This document shows, one piece after another, positions 1 through 12,607 of a stretch of DNA of 64,000 nt. Location: the NCBI GenBank assembly GCA_902729315.2, contig LR746273.1, positions 5,001 to 69,000 on the forward strand, written 5' to 3'. The stretch is from Spirodela intermedia (lineage: Eukaryota; Streptophyta; Magnoliopsida; Alismatales; Araceae). Position 1 is the stretch's first letter. The number at the start of each line of letters is the position of its first letter. The notes beneath the pieces were generated by a model. The model was given only the letters and a program-made list of their open reading frames with translations, ran no database searches and was not told where the DNA came from. Position numbers and translations under genes: made by a program.

Positions 1-146
1 TTTTTTTTTCTAGAGAGAGAAAGGGAGGGAGAAAGAAATAGAGAATCGAGAGAGAGTGAGAGGAGAGAGGGTCAATCCTATGGATATAGATCTTTACCTT
101 CTCATGAGTTCAAGCTGGCTGATGGTACTAATAAGATCTTGAGAGA
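1..146 (-). repeat. Inverted copy of the LINE 3' tail
   Basis: The sequence starts with a poly(T) run and a GA-rich stretch, and is the reverse complement, with few mismatches, of the LINE 3' tail at about 3275-3410. It therefore reads as a LINE tail (poly(A) end at position 1) on the minus strand. It is cut at about 147, where the plus-strand LINE reverse-transcriptase region begins. The window edge hides what lies upstream. It could be an older, oppositely oriented LINE that was invaded, or an inversion made during integration. Confidence 0.75.
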
Positions 147-3100
147 CTTTCATCGTAAAGTCTTTACACGAAGTTGGAAGGCCACCTTTTTTGCACTTAT
201 ACCGAAGGTGACTACCCCAACTTCATTTAGAGACTTTCGACCTATCAATTTATGTAACGTGTGTTATAAAGTTGTATCTAAGATCGTTACACGTAGATTG
301 AGTAGTTTCCTTGATAGACTTATATCTCCAGAGCAATGCGAATTTGTCAAGGGACGGTACATTCACGATAACATCATGCTAGTACATGAACTAGCACAAT
401 CCCTTGGCCATGACTGTCGAGGCTCTAACATCATCATCAAATTAAACATGGAGAAGGCCTTTGATAGGATAGAGTGGAGTTTCCTCATTAAGGTTCTTAG
501 ATGCTTTGGATTCACCGACGACTTCATTGACTTAGTCGATGCATGTGTTAGGGAGAATCACTTCTCTTTATTGGTGAATGGTAGCTCCACACCATTCTTC
601 ACGGCCACGAGAGGTCTACGATAGGGCGATCCACTATCACCCACCCTCTTCATCTTGGTCGAAGAAGTCCTCAGTCGATCCCTCACTCGAGCGATCAATC
701 AAGGACTTATCCGACCATACTACTCAAAGAGGGGTTGTTCGATCATCTCACACTCCCTCTTTGTTGATGATGCAATACTCTTCCTCAATGGATGTGAGAC
801 ATCCATTAGAGGGCTCATGAGTATTATCTCGAGGTATGAGCGAGCTGCAGGTCAACTCGTAAATGCCTCGAAGAGTAGCTTCATGGTAGGCCCTTCTACC
901 CCCATAGGGACCATACGACACATCCAGGGCCTAACAAGGTTCTCTCGTGGACACTTACCTTTTGAATATCTAGAATGTCCTATCTTCCTCGGTCATAGGC
1001 GCATACACTATTTTGACGCCCTAGTGGGCAAGTTGAGGAAGAAACTAGCAGGATGGAAGTTACAACTTCTATCCCTTGGAGGACGGATCCAGTTGATACG
1101 CCATGTCCTCATGAGCATGCCATTACACCTTTTGGCAGTCCATGAGGTACCAGACACCGTCTTACAGACTATTAGATGGATATGCACGTCCTTCCTTTGG
1201 GATGGACAACTTGAGGGACCTCGTCGCCAACGTCGAGTTTCTTGAGAGAAAGCATGTCGACCTACAGATGAGGGTGGCCTAGATATTCGGCACCGTCAAG
1301 ATGTACTCAACATGCTTCAAAAGAAATTCGTTTGGAGGATGAGGACCACACCATCGGTGCTAGGCTCTTTTGTGTCAACCAAATATGGTGAGTGGGCTCG
1401 ACAGCAGGCTGACATCAAAGGAGTCAAACGATGGGCAGACTGGCAGCGACATTGGTTAGAGATGGTGCCCCTTATTCGTTGGCGAGTAGGGCGAGGCGTG
1501 ATCAGTGCCTGGTACGACACTTGACTAGAGGACACACCATTGGCCAGTTTTACCACTTTCACATCCTCTTGGCCTCGCTTAACGGTAGCCCAACTTCTCC
1601 AAGGAGACACTCGTCTACTTATTGAGAGGCATGGACTACCGTCGGACTTGTTACCAGCCATCACCATGACTAAGACGAGTTTTACTGAGGACCAACCCAT
1701 CTGGACACTTACCGTAGATGGCAGTTTCTCTTGTAGCTCCTCTTGAGAGTACTTTAGAAACCGCTCCCCAAAGACATTTTGGGGAAATCTCATATGGCAT
1801 CCGGCTATCACACCTCCTGTTTCGTTCTTCCTGTGGAAGTTCATGCACCGAGGACTACCCACCGACGATCGAGTGATTCTCACCGATCAAGAGGTGGAAA
1901 GGAGATGTCATTGTTGTTCCATCACGACAGACGAAAGTATGGAACATCTATTTTTCCATAGTGGTATCGCTGTCGAGTGTTGGCGTCAACTTCTAGCGAA
2001 TTGGCTTCTAATGCTCTCGTACAGACCTACGAGACCACCACTAGAGGTCTTTAGGAGAGTCTTTGACTCACCAACGAGTGTCAAGGTTAGTCCTTTCATC
2101 CGTATCTCCATAGCATATATGTTATGGGAAATATGGAAGGGACGTAACTCATCTCGATTTACAGGCCAAGTGATGCGTGCCACAGAGATTATGAGGCACG
2201 TAACACAATGGCTTCGGAGTACTCATTCCTTAGTGCCAAACAAAACGAAACGCTCGTGTTCTGTTTGTGAGGCTTTTGGGCTTTGGGGACTCCATATCAT
2301 ACCTACACAGACTTGGACTACTATTTGATCTGTTAGATGGACACCACCAAGGGTTGGACAGTGGAAACTCAATGTCGATGAAGCATCTCAAGGCAACCCT
2401 GGACCATCTGGAGGAGGAGGTATTTTACATGATAGTACAGGATGCATTCTCTTTGCCTTTTCAAACTTTTATAATATACGAACTAATACTGAGGCAGAGG
2501 CTATGGCAATACGGGATGGTTTGCTTCTTTGTGAGGAGTAAAATATTACTAATATTGTCTTAGAATCTGACTCAAAAGTGTTAGTGGACATGTTACGTGC
2601 AGACTCTTGTCCTCATTGGAGACTCAAGAATATTTGGGCAGACATCATGCGATGTCGAAGACGCATCACAACCATTACGCATCAGTTCCGAGAAGGGAAT
2701 CAGACAGCCAATGCCCTTGCTACGTATGGAGTCAGATCGCGTCGGAGGACAGTCTTCTCTTTTTGACAGGACATGCCCCTCGAAGCTCGAGGTGCTCATA
2801 GACTTGAGCGACTCGGCATACCCTCTTTACGCATACACCGCACTCCACTACCGGCCCCTCCACGGCAGTGGCGTATTGCTTGGAGGAGATCAAGGGTGAT
2901 TACTATTGGCCGTGGCAGTGGCTGCTGAAGACCACAATGGAGATATAGTTACGTGTTTCCTTTGTTTCTGTTTTCAGGTCTATCACAAGCCACAACCATG
3001 ACATCATCATGGCGCTCATCCCATACCACCGATGTGAAATGCACTTTGCCTATCAACACAAGACGGACAACAAGGCACATCGTAATCCACTCGGGTACGC

Positions 3101-3415
3101 TACTTCCAATCATTACTCTCTTCATAATCACCTCACATCTATTATCTATCACCCCCAAGTAGTGAAGACATAGAACTATCAGCACATGTTGGCATCTGCC
3201 CACTTTTGAACTATAGGTCTATAGCACATCAGACCTGCCAAACTAGTTGTGAATCGCCAACCTAGCACCTCTCTCAAGATCTCATTAGTACCATCAGCTA
3301 GCTTGAACCCATGAGAAGGAAAGGATCTATATCCATAGGATTGACCCTCTCTCTTCTCTCTCTCTCTCTCGATTCTCTATTTCTTTCTCCCTCCCTTTTT
3401 CTCTTTTTAAAAAAA
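147..3415 (+). mobile_element. LINE-1 type retrotransposon, copy 1 (5'-truncated)
   Basis: This is a non-LTR retrotransposon that has lost ORF1, the endonuclease and the first part of the reverse transcriptase. It aligns closely with the second copy from about 7340 onwards. It ends with a tail rich in TC followed by poly(A) at about 3409-3424. It holds about 120 bp near 2930-3050 that the second copy lacks. Several in-frame stop codons make it inactive. Confidence 0.9.
148..2928 (+). pseudogene. LINE ORF2 remnant: reverse transcriptase and RNase H (copy 1)
   Basis: One reading frame (codons starting at positions 1 mod 3) carries recognisable LINE ORF2 protein throughout but is cut by stops, including those near 622, 1243, 1522, 2326 and 2764. 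Reverse-transcriptase motifs are visible: RPINLCNVCYKVVSKI at about 240, and the FVDD active-site motif at 760-771. After the RT thumb region there is a zinc-binding-like CHCC stretch (about 1900-1980) and an RNase H-like domain (about 2335-2760). The frame would end at 2928, further downstream than in the second copy. It is a dead fragment of the polymerase that copies LINE RNA into DNA at the target site. Confidence 0.85.
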
Positions 3416-4165
3416 AAAAAAAAGCGAGCAACCTATTTTCCTTCCCCCAATCACTAGACTCCAAAGGGAATTACCCTTGTACACCAAATAATGGGCATTA
3501 GTGGAGGGTAAAAGAAGAGGCCCTCAAAAAAAAAAAAAAACAAAAAGAGAGAAAGAAGAAAGAGAGAATAAGAGAAAAGAAAAGAGTTAGAAAAAGAGAC
3601 CAAGTCATTCCTCGTGGGGTGAAAAGTTTCCTTACCTACTTAGAGGAAGTACGGCAACTGATGGTACTAACAAGATTTTGGCCAGAGGGATTAGACGCGT
3701 GCAACACTAGAAAGGCAAATTCATATTTGGGCTTATTGTCATACTCCAGCATAGTTCTATACTCCTCACTGTCTTAACATATCTTTTCTCACCACTTTAT
3801 ATCATTTTATTTTCTTTCTTAGAACCACTTACTACAGCAAATTCTTGTCTTGCAGGAACACCTCATGGTGCACAACATGGAGGTTTACACGTCCTACTAT
3901 TGTCAACTAGATATTCCAACTTCATGAACTTAAAAGCTCTTTCAGCCCAAATGCAGATCAACCGGTTTCTTTAAATATGATGAGTGAACTGGAGTCTATC
4001 TCCAGTATTATCACATCCCCTCTAAAAAAAGAGGTCTTTCACCCTCCATGTCATCCTCGCCCCTTGTGCGAATGAGATCCCACTTATGTAACCTCAAAAT
4101 GAGGTCAAACTTTTATCACTCAATCAAATTTCTTCAAAAAAAAAAAAACCCTAAATCTTAAACCC
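3416..4165. repeat. Repeat flank shared with the region after LINE copy 2
   Basis: No gene is visible. Positions about 3425-3965 match 10600-11115 (same order and strand). The stretch 3540-3690 is a diverged inverted relative of the LINE tail, sharing its purine-rich run and the text TGATGGTACTAA. The second part, 3966-4165, is repeated at 13034-13230 and ends in poly(A) followed by CCCTAAA units. The downstream flanks of both LINE copies therefore belong to one duplicated repeat unit. Confidence 0.65.
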
Positions 4166-4189
4166 TAAACAAAGATTGTCATACCATAG

Positions 4190-5908
4190 GAACCGCTACG
4201 TCAGGTACTATTCCCATTCTATGATACCATTGTCCCAGTACGAAGCTATAGCGAGGATGATGGGAGGAGGACAATAGCTTTTACTTATGAGGAGGTCTCC
4301 CAGATGGCAGTCGCATTCCAATATACCTTAGTTGGTCGTTTCACTACGAAATGACCAACCATAGGTGACATAGAAAAGATTTACTTGGCACCTAGAAATT
4401 TTCAGGACCGAGTCTCCATCGGAGCTTGAGACTATCATAGCATATATATTCGCTTTGAGTTAGAAGCGGATTATCGCCGAGCATGGAGCCGACCCACTTA
4501 GACAATAGGAGAGTCTACCCTCCATACCCACAGATGGACACCACAGACCGACATAGGGTATCGAGCACATCAGTCTCATGCGGTTCCATTATGGGTGGGC
4601 TTCCCTAGCCTACCTACCCATTTATTTACGCCAAAGGCACTTGAGTCTTTCACAAATGCGGTGGGAACATTCATATGCCTTGACCCAGGCGTAAAAATGT
4701 TCAACCGGCCAGGATACGCACGAGTTTGTATAGAGGTGGACCTAATGGCCCCTCTACAGAGGACTCTCGTTATACGTAGTGGAGATGATGAGCTTTATCA
4801 GCCTATCATTTATGAGAGATTACCATATTTATGCACACATTGTGCTATCTTGGGCCACACTGTCAGCACATGTTGTCAGAAGGTAGGTACACCACAAGCG
4901 ACCACATGAGCCTTCTTAGTACCGATCTCATATGACGATTACCTTGTCGAAATGAGAAAGGATGCTCAGAGTGTTCGTCATCCTCAGAGGTTGACTGCCC
5001 CTATGGCGGCTCCACCTCCCTTACCTCGGAAGGCACAAGAAAAGCCTAGGTCACTGATTGAGACACAGCATGCACAGCGAAAGCCGGCAGCTGGACGCCC
5101 TTCTTCCATCCACACAGGAGGAAAGAAAGGAACACGAGAGGCTACACCTTCCCCTTTAGGCAAGGGAAAGAAACCCCTAACCTCAAACACCTTCGAGGTC
5201 TTAGAAGCTTTAGATGAGAGAAACTTTGAGGGACCTGCACAGAAGGGAACTAGGCCTTCCAAAGGGCTAGCATCCCCCACTACGAGGGACTCACCTAGTC
5301 AAACCCCACATACTAGATCCCCTCGGGCTATCCGACCCCCCATACTCACCCACCCCACTCTACCCATTAGTGTCTCTCCACCACCCAGCTCCTCCCCGCC
5401 CATTCACTCTTCCCCACATAGCAAGAGCCCTTCACCTCTTAGTCCCCACCGACCGAGGTCTACCCCTTTCTTTGAGGGTATAGGCTTGGGCACTATCCAT
5501 CCCCCTCAAATCCCCGTCGATGATCTACTAGGAGGGCCTACCCCCAGCATACTTCCTATTAGTACATCTTACGTAGCCCCCCGTTCTGATTCTTACACCC
5601 TTCCCCCCTCTCCCCTACTACACCTGCCAGATCAGTTCCCTATACTTGATCCACCACTCGCTGATTCTAGAGAGAGCCCCGATAGAAGACAGTGCTTAAC
5701 GAATCGTTAAGCACCGCACCCATCCTCCTCATCTAGTACTCATGATACTAGTGGCCACACGATTAGTACCCATGAGGATGGTAGCTCTGAGACAGACATT
5801 GAGACTACCTACTTAGAGGAGGGATATCAGACAGAGGTTAGGACCACACAACTCACTAGACGCTCACCTTACTCCACGAGATCTAGGACTCGTGGGGCCA
5901 CTCATTAG
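4190..5908 (+). pseudogene. LINE ORF1: DUF4283-like, CCHC zinc-knuckle nucleic-acid-binding protein
   Basis: The frame is open in the LINE sense from 4190 to a stop at 5906-5908. It carries internal stops near 4352, 4427, 4499, 4907 and 5708. The first half reads as the DUF4283-type domain of plant LINE ORF1 (FQYTLVGRF at about 4320, then VPLWVGFPSLP at about 4580). A CCHC knuckle with spacing C-x2-C-x4-H-x4-C follows at about 4830-4875 (CTHCAILGHTVSTC). The C-terminal half is proline- and serine-rich and low in complexity. Such proteins bind the element RNA. The stop lies three bases before the ORF2 start. Confidence 0.8.
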
Positions 5909-5911
5909 ATC

Positions 5912-8900
5912 ATGATACCTAGCATTATATGGAATTGTCGAGGTATAGGTAACCTCGAAACCTAATTCTATATAGCTAGCCTTATCAGACAGTATCGACT
6001 AAGTATAGTAGGCCTCATTGAGCCTATGATATCATCAGATCGTATCCAACCCTTACTTAGGCGATTAGGTATGGATCATTTTCACTCCAACCCCACGAAT
6101 CATATTTGGCTCTTTTGGACTAGACCATACTCTATGGAGTTGTTAGTCGAGGGATCCCAGCATATCACTATGACGGTTCAAGATCTCACCCAAGAGTTCA
6201 CCTTCTCGGTCATCTATGCATCACATAGATCCGAAGAAAGAGAAACTCTTTGGGCGGACCTAGTTCAGTACGTGAGGGACTACCCTACACTAGTTGAGTC
6301 TTCTTGGTATCTAGCAGGTGACTTCAATTGTGTTCGTAATACTAGTGAATGTCAAGGTGGGCGAATCCCTAGGGCCCGTAACATGGAGATGTTCAATGAC
6401 TATATTTTTCGATTAGCTCTTATTGAGCCACCTACATCAGGCGAGGCATGGACGTGGAGTAACAATCGAGGGGACGCTTTGATTTATGAGCGTATCGATC
6501 ATTGTTTTATCAACAGCATCGCCATGGTGTGACATCCCATATTAGTCACGATATTACCCCGTTATAGATCAGATCACACCCCGATCCTCATACTCCCTAA
6601 ACAGAGTATGAGCACCCACAGACCCCCCTTCAGATTTCAAATCATGTGGCTCCAACATAAAGACTTTAAGATTTTCGTACAGAATCACTGGTACGGACAT
6701 ATCTCAGATTCTCCTATGGAGAACCTTAACTATAAGTTAAGGAATCTCAAACTCCACCTTAAATGGTGGAACCGACATATCTATGGGAATGTTCATACCT
6801 AGGTTGATGCATTACAAAAAGAGTTAGCAGAAGTTGAAAGACTACTGCAAGTTAGATATTCAGATGCTACTTGGGAAAGGAGGAGTAGAGTGAGCGACCA
6901 ACTTGATGAGGTTGTGCGACGACAGGAGTTATTCTATCTCCAAAAATCACGCATCCAGTGGTTACAAGAGGGTGATAGAAACACTCGTTTCTTTCATGCC
7001 TTGGTTGCTCACCGCTCACGTTCAGATTATACCTCTCTTTTAGAGACATATGATCAGAACCTTTCTCGCATGCAGGAGGCAAGGGTTGAGTACTTTCGTA
7101 CTCTCTTAACCTCTCAGCCGATTGAGATTTCTAATGATATGCTCACTTCGATCCCATCATTGGTCACTCACCATGAGAGCTCTCTCACGACGACCATACC
7201 CACGGGAGAAGAGATCAAGGAAGTAGTTTTCTCTATGAGCAGACATCGTGCACTTGGGCCCGATGGTTTCTCAGCTGATTTTTACATTTCATGTTGGGAT
7301 ATCGTTGGCACTGATCTCATCCAGGCTATCAAGGAAATCTTTCGTCGTAAAGTCTTTACACGAAGTTGGAAGGCTACATTCCTTGCACTTATACCAAAGG
7401 TGACTACCCCAACCTCATTTAGAGACTTTCGACCTATCAGCTTATGTAACGTATGTTATAAAGTTATATCTAAGATCGTTCCACATAAATTGAGTAGTTT
7501 TCTTGATAGACTTATATCTCCAGAGCAATGTGGATTTGTCAAGGGACGGTACATTCACGATAACATCATGTTAGTACATGAACTAGCACAGTCCCTTAGC
7601 CATGACTGTTGAGGCTCCATCATTATCATCAAATTAGACATGGAAAAGGCCTTTGATAGGATAGAGTGGAGTTTCCTCATAAAGGTTCTTAGACGCTTTG
7701 GATTCACCGACGACTTCATTGACCTAGTCGATGCATGTGTTAGGGAGAATCATTTCTCTTTATTAGTGAACGGTAGCTCCACACCATTCTTCACGGCCAC
7801 GAGAGGTCTACGACAGGGCGATCCACTATCACCCACCCTCTTCATCTTGGTCGAAGAAGTCCTCAGTCGATCCCTCACCCGAGCGATCAATCAAGGATTT
7901 ATCCGACCATATTACTCGAAGAGGGGTTGTCCGATCATCTCACACTCCTTCTTTGTTGATGATGCGATACTCTTCCTCAATGGATGTGAGACATCCATTA
8001 GAGGGCTCATGAGTATTATCTCGAGGTATGAGCAAGCTGCAAGTCAACTCGTCAATGTCTCGAAGAGTAGCTTCATAGTAGGCCCTTCTACCCTCATAGG
8101 GACCATACGACGCATCCAGGGCCTAACAGGGTTCTCTCATGGACACTTACCTTTTGACTATCTAGGATGTCCTATCTTCCTCGGCCGTAGACGCATACAC
8201 TATTTTGACGCCCTAGTGGGGAAGTTGAGGAAGAAACTAGCGGGATGGAAGTTACAGCTTCTATCCCCTGGAGGACGGATCCAATTGATACGCCATGTCC
8301 TCATGACCATACCATTATACCTTTTGGCAGTCCATGAGGTACTAGACACCATCTTACAGACTATTAGACGGATATGCACGTCCTTCCTTTGGGATGGACA
8401 ACTTGAGGAACCTCGTCGCCAACGCTGAGTTTCTTGGGAGAAAGCATGTCAACCTACGGATGAGGGTGGCCTAGGTATTAGGCGCCCTCAAGATGTACTC
8501 AACATGCTTCAAAAGAAACTCGTTTGGAGGATGAGAACCACACCATCAGTGCTAGGTTCTTTTGTGTCAACCAAATATGGTGAGTGGGCTCGACAGCCGG
8601 CCGACATCAAAGGAGTCAAACAATGGGCAGATTGGCAGCGACATTGGTTGGAGATGGTGCCCCTTATTCGTTGGCAAGTGGGGCGAGACGCGATCAGTGC
8701 CTGGTACGACACTTGGTTAGAGGACACACCATTGGCCTGTTTTACCACTTTTACATCCTCTTGGCCTCGCTTAACGGTAGCCCAACTTCTCCAAGGAGAC
8801 ACTCGCCTACTTATTGAGAGGCATGGACTACCGTCGGACTTGTTACCAGCCATCACCATGACTAAGACGAGTTTTACTGAGGACCAACCCATTTGGACAC

Positions 8901-10060
8901 TTACCATAGATGATAGTTTCTCTTGCAGCTCCTCTTGGGAGCACTTTAGAAACTACTCCCCAAAGACATTTTGAGAAAATCTCATATGGCATCTGGCCAT
9001 CACACCTCCTGTTTCGTTCTTCCTGTGGAAGTTCATGCACCGAGGACTACCCACTGATGATTGAGTGATTGTCACCGATCAAGAGGTGGAAAGGAGATGT
9101 CATTGTTGTTCCATCACGACGGACGAAAGTATGGAACATCTATTTTTCTATAGTGATATCACTGTCGAGTGTTGGTGTCAACTTCTAGCGAATTGGCTTC
9201 CAATGCTCTCGTACAGACCTACGAGACCACCACTAGAGGTCTTTAGGAGAGTCTTTGACTCACCAACGAGTGTCAAGGTTAGTCCTTTCATCCGTATCTC
9301 CATAGCATATATGTTATGGGAAATATGGAAGGGACGTAACTCATCTCGATTTACAGGCCAAGTGATGCGTGCCACAGAGATTATGAGGCACGTAACACAA
9401 TGGCTTCGGAGTACTCATTCCTTAGTGCCAAACAAAACGAAACGCTCGCGTTCTGTTTGTGAGGCTTTTGGACTTTAGGGACTCCATATCATACCTACAC
9501 AGACTTGGACTATTATCCGATCTGTTAGATGGACACCACCGAGAGCTGGACAGTGAAAACTCAACATTGACGAAGCATCTCAAGGCAACCCAGGACCATC
9601 TGGAGGAGGAGGTATCTTACGCGATAGTACAGGATGTATTCTCTTTGCCTTTTCGAACTTTTATAATATATAAACTAATACTGTGGCAGAGGTTATGGCA
9701 ATATGGGATAGTTTGTTCCTTTGTGAGGAGCAACATATTACTAACATTGTCTTAGAATCTGATTCCAAAGTGTTAGTGGACATGTTACGTCAAGACTCTT
9801 GTCCTCATTGGAGGCTCAAGAATATCTGGGCAGACATCATGTGATGTCAAAGACGCATCACAACTATTACGCATCAATTCTAAGAAGGGAATCAGACAGC
9901 CGACACCCTTGCTATGCATGGAGTCAGATCACATTGGAGGACAGTCTTCTCTTTTTGGCAGGACATGCCCCTCGAAGCCCGAGGTGCTCATAGACTTGAG
10001 CGACTCAGTATACCCTCTTTACGCATACACCGCATTCCACTACCGGCCCCTCTACGGTAG
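5912..10060 (+). pseudogene. LINE ORF2: endonuclease, reverse transcriptase, RNase H (copy 2)
   Basis: The ATG at 5912 opens MIPSIIWNCRGIGN, typical of the start of an APE-like endonuclease. The frame then holds the endonuclease (about 5912-6600, with AGDFNCVRN and YERIDHCFIN) and the reverse transcriptase (about 7200-8300, with RPISLCNVCYKV, GLRQGDPLSPTLF and FVDD at 7952-7963). The CHCC zinc-like region is at about 9095-9180 and the RNase H-like domain at about 9530-9950. The stop is TAG at 10058-10060. About 1380 codons is a normal length for plant L1 ORF2. In-frame stops near 5963, 6530, 6800, 7610, 8426, 8972, 9062, 9476 and 9548 inactivate it. Frame integrity over 4.1 kb suggests decay mainly by point mutation. 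Confidence 0.88.
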
Positions 10061-10490
10061 TGACATATTGCTTGGAGGAGATCAAGGGGGATTACTATTG
10101 GCCGCTGAAGACCACAACAGAGATACAGCATAAGACAGACAACAAGGCACATCGTAATCCACTCGGGTACACTACTTTCAATCATTACTCTCCTCATAAT
10201 CACCTCACATCTACTATCTATCACCCTCAAGTAGTGAGGACATAGAACTATCAACACATATTGGCATCTGCCCACTTTTGAACTATAGGTCTATAGCACA
10301 TCAGACCTGCCAAACTAATTGTGAATCGCCAACCTAGCACCTCTCTCAAGATCTCATTAGTACCATTAGCCAACTTGAACCCATGAGAAGCTAAGGATCT
10401 ATATCCATAGGATTGACCCTCTCTCTTCTCTCTCTCTCTCGATTCTCTATTTCTTTCTCCCTCCCTTTCTCTCTCTTGAAAAAAAAAAAG

Positions 10491-11125
10491 AAAAAAAAAG
10501 AAGAGAGACAGCCTACTTCTTTTCCCGGAATCACTAGCCCATTATAGACAATTAGTGGAGGATGAGGGAAAGGGCCCTCAAAAAAAAAAAAAAAAAAACC
10601 AAGCAACCTACTTCCCTTATCTTAATCACTAGCCTAATACTCCAAAGGGAATTACCCTTGTACACCAAATAATGGGCATTAGTGGAGGGTAAAAGAAGAG
10701 GCCCTCAAGGAGAGAGAAAGAAGAGAGAGAGAATAAGAGAAAAGAAAAGAGTTAGAAATAGAGACCAAGTCATTCCTCGTGGGGTGAAAGGTCTCTTACC
10801 TACTTAGAAGAAGTACGGCAACTAATGATACTAACAAGATCTTGGCCAGAAGGATTAGACGCGTACAACACTAGGAAGACAAGTTCATATTTGGGCTTAC
10901 TGTCATGCTCCAATATAGTTCTATCCTCCTCACTACCCTAACCACTCTTTTCTCACCACTTTATACCATTTTATTTATTTCTTAGAACCATTTACTGCAA
11001 CAAACTCTTGTCTTGCAGGAACATCTCATGGCGCATAACATGTAGGTCTACACGTTCTACTACTGTTGAGCAAATCTTCCAACTTTCATGAACCAAAGGC
11101 TCTTTCAACCCAATGCAAATCAACT
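10491..11125. repeat. Repeat flank after LINE copy 2
   Basis: No gene is seen. A short partly duplicated stretch with poly(A) (10500-10590) is followed by sequence matching the flank of LINE copy 1 (3425-3965). It is interrupted at 11131 by a solo LTR and resumes at 13029. The LINE copies and their flanks are therefore older than that LTR insertion. Confidence 0.65.
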
Positions 11126-11630
11126 ACCATTGACGTGACTCAGTCGTTGTATATTAAATCACGCAAATATAAAATTTATAAAACTAGAAAATACGAATTT
11201 TTGGATATTTAGAAGTATTTCAAAATAAATATATCAATTATAATTCAATACAAATCCCAAAAATAGTGGTAATTTTCCAAGTCGATCATAGGGATGTAAT
11301 ATAATATCTGGTAATTATTCAGAATTTTTCTCAATGAGTACGATTTTCTTACGAATTTTATACTAGGAAATAAAAAGGAAATATATTTAAAATTCACGAA
11401 AAAAAAAGAGGAAATAAGGGTGCGGACGTCAGGATGACGTCAGCGCCCGGCGAATGCGAATCAGGCGGAAACAGAGTTCCGCCCGGTGATTCTTACGTAG
11501 GCGATTACAGACGACTCAATTAATCAAATTAAGATCTGTAAAAGCCGGAAGAATCGTAGTTGAACGAAGTATAGTTTGGTAAATAAAAATCAACAAAGTA
11601 TCACTAAATGAAGCGTAAATTAAATTGAAA

Positions 11631-12060
11631 GCAGGAAAACAGAGTTCCGGCGTCGCGACGGCGATGCGTCGGCGATGCATCGGAATCCTGAGCGTTCGGG
11701 AGGATCGTCGTGCAGTGTCCACGGCCTCGAAGGCTCTCCTTGGACAAAGACGACGTGGGCAATCTCTAGATAAAGCAGGAAAATAGAGTTCCGGCGTCGC
11801 GACGGTGACGCGTTGGCGATGCACCGGAATCTTGAGCGTTCGGGAGGGTCGTCGTGCAGTGTCCACGGCCTCGAAGGCTCTCCTTGGACAAAGACAACGT
11901 GGGCAATCTCTAGATAAAGCAGGAAAACAGAGTTCCGGCGTCGCGACGGCGACGCATCGGCGATGCACCGGAATCCTGAGCGTTCGGGAGGGTCGTCGTG
12001 CAGTGTCCACGGCCTTGAAGGCTCTCCTTGGACAAAGACGATGTGGGCAATCTCTAGATC
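11631..12060 (+). repeat. Three tandem copies of a 144-bp LTR subrepeat
   Basis: A unit starting AGCAGGAAAA and ending near CTCTAGAT occurs three times in a row (starts at about 11631, 11774 and 11918). Other copies of the LTR in this window have it once. A long minus-strand reading frame across it is only a product of the repetition. Confidence 0.85.
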
Positions 12061-12565
12061 TTCTCGTGAAGTCTAGAGACCAATGAAGTGGGTCGTCGAA
12101 TCGTCTCCGGCGGCTGTCACCCGGCGGAGCGGAAAAACAGCGACTTTGCGGCTCTCCGGCGGCTGTCACCCGACAGAGAGGGGCTGGATGGAGGTGAGGC
12201 GCATGTTAGAGAGCTTCATCCTCAGGTCCGCGCAGCAAGAGGAGGCTCTTCATCGCATCTGGTACGCTCTTAGGAGGTGGCGACTGGTCTCCCGGCGGAT
12301 CGTCCTCTTCCCGACGACGGCTTGTTCGTCGATCAATCGGAGATGATTTACTCGATGGATTGCGATCCTTTTATCGCGAATCGTTCAAAAATTTTAGTAG
12401 CAATGCTCTGCGAATCGCGTTGACGAGATTTTCGCCGATGATCCAGCGATTCCGATTGCTTAATCCTTCACCGGCGATCTGCAGGAAAGTCGTGATAATC
12501 AGTTAAAAATATATGAATTTTGACTTTGGGAGGATTCGAACGCGCGGCGGTCGCCTGCCCATTTA

Positions 12566-12607
12566 GTCCCACATCGGTTGTGCGCGGATTATTCGGGCGA
12601 ATATATA
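12566..12607 (+). promoter_or_regulatory. snRNA-type promoter: USE plus TATA (solo LTR)
   Basis: The motif GTCCCACATCG at 12566-12576 is an exact match to the plant snRNA Upstream Sequence Element RTCCCACATCG. TATATA at 12602-12607 follows after 25 bp. In plant snRNA genes this short spacing is typical of U6-type (RNA polymerase III) promoters; polymerase II snRNA genes have about ten bases more. A GC-rich segment follows and runs into T-runs at 12813-12816 and 12823 on, which could act as polymerase III terminators. Whether it is transcribed is not known. Confidence 0.55.

Larger units (their letters stand above)
4166..10490 (+). mobile_element. LINE-1 type retrotransposon, copy 2 (nearly full length, decayed)
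   Basis: The order is that of plant L1 elements: ORF1 (DUF4283-like plus CCHC knuckle), then ORF2 with endonuclease, reverse transcriptase and RNase H, then a 3' region ending in a TC-rich tail and an A-rich run near 10480. Both ORFs are in frame over their whole length but contain many premature stops, so the copy is inactive. The 5' boundary is uncertain: it directly follows a poly(A)/CCCTAAA tract. No clear target-site duplication was found. Confidence 0.85.

Noticed and set aside
1317-1883. Minus-strand frames of 130-190 residues within the LINE copies
   Set aside because: They are shadows of the reverse-transcriptase/RNase H frame on the plus strand, and no family similarity was seen.
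11516-12169. Minus-strand 217-residue frame with three similar RRAFEAVDTARRPSRTLRIP-like repeats
   Set aside because: It lies across the triplicated 144-bp LTR subrepeat. The repetition explains both the open frame and the repeated peptide, and single-unit LTR copies have no such frame.
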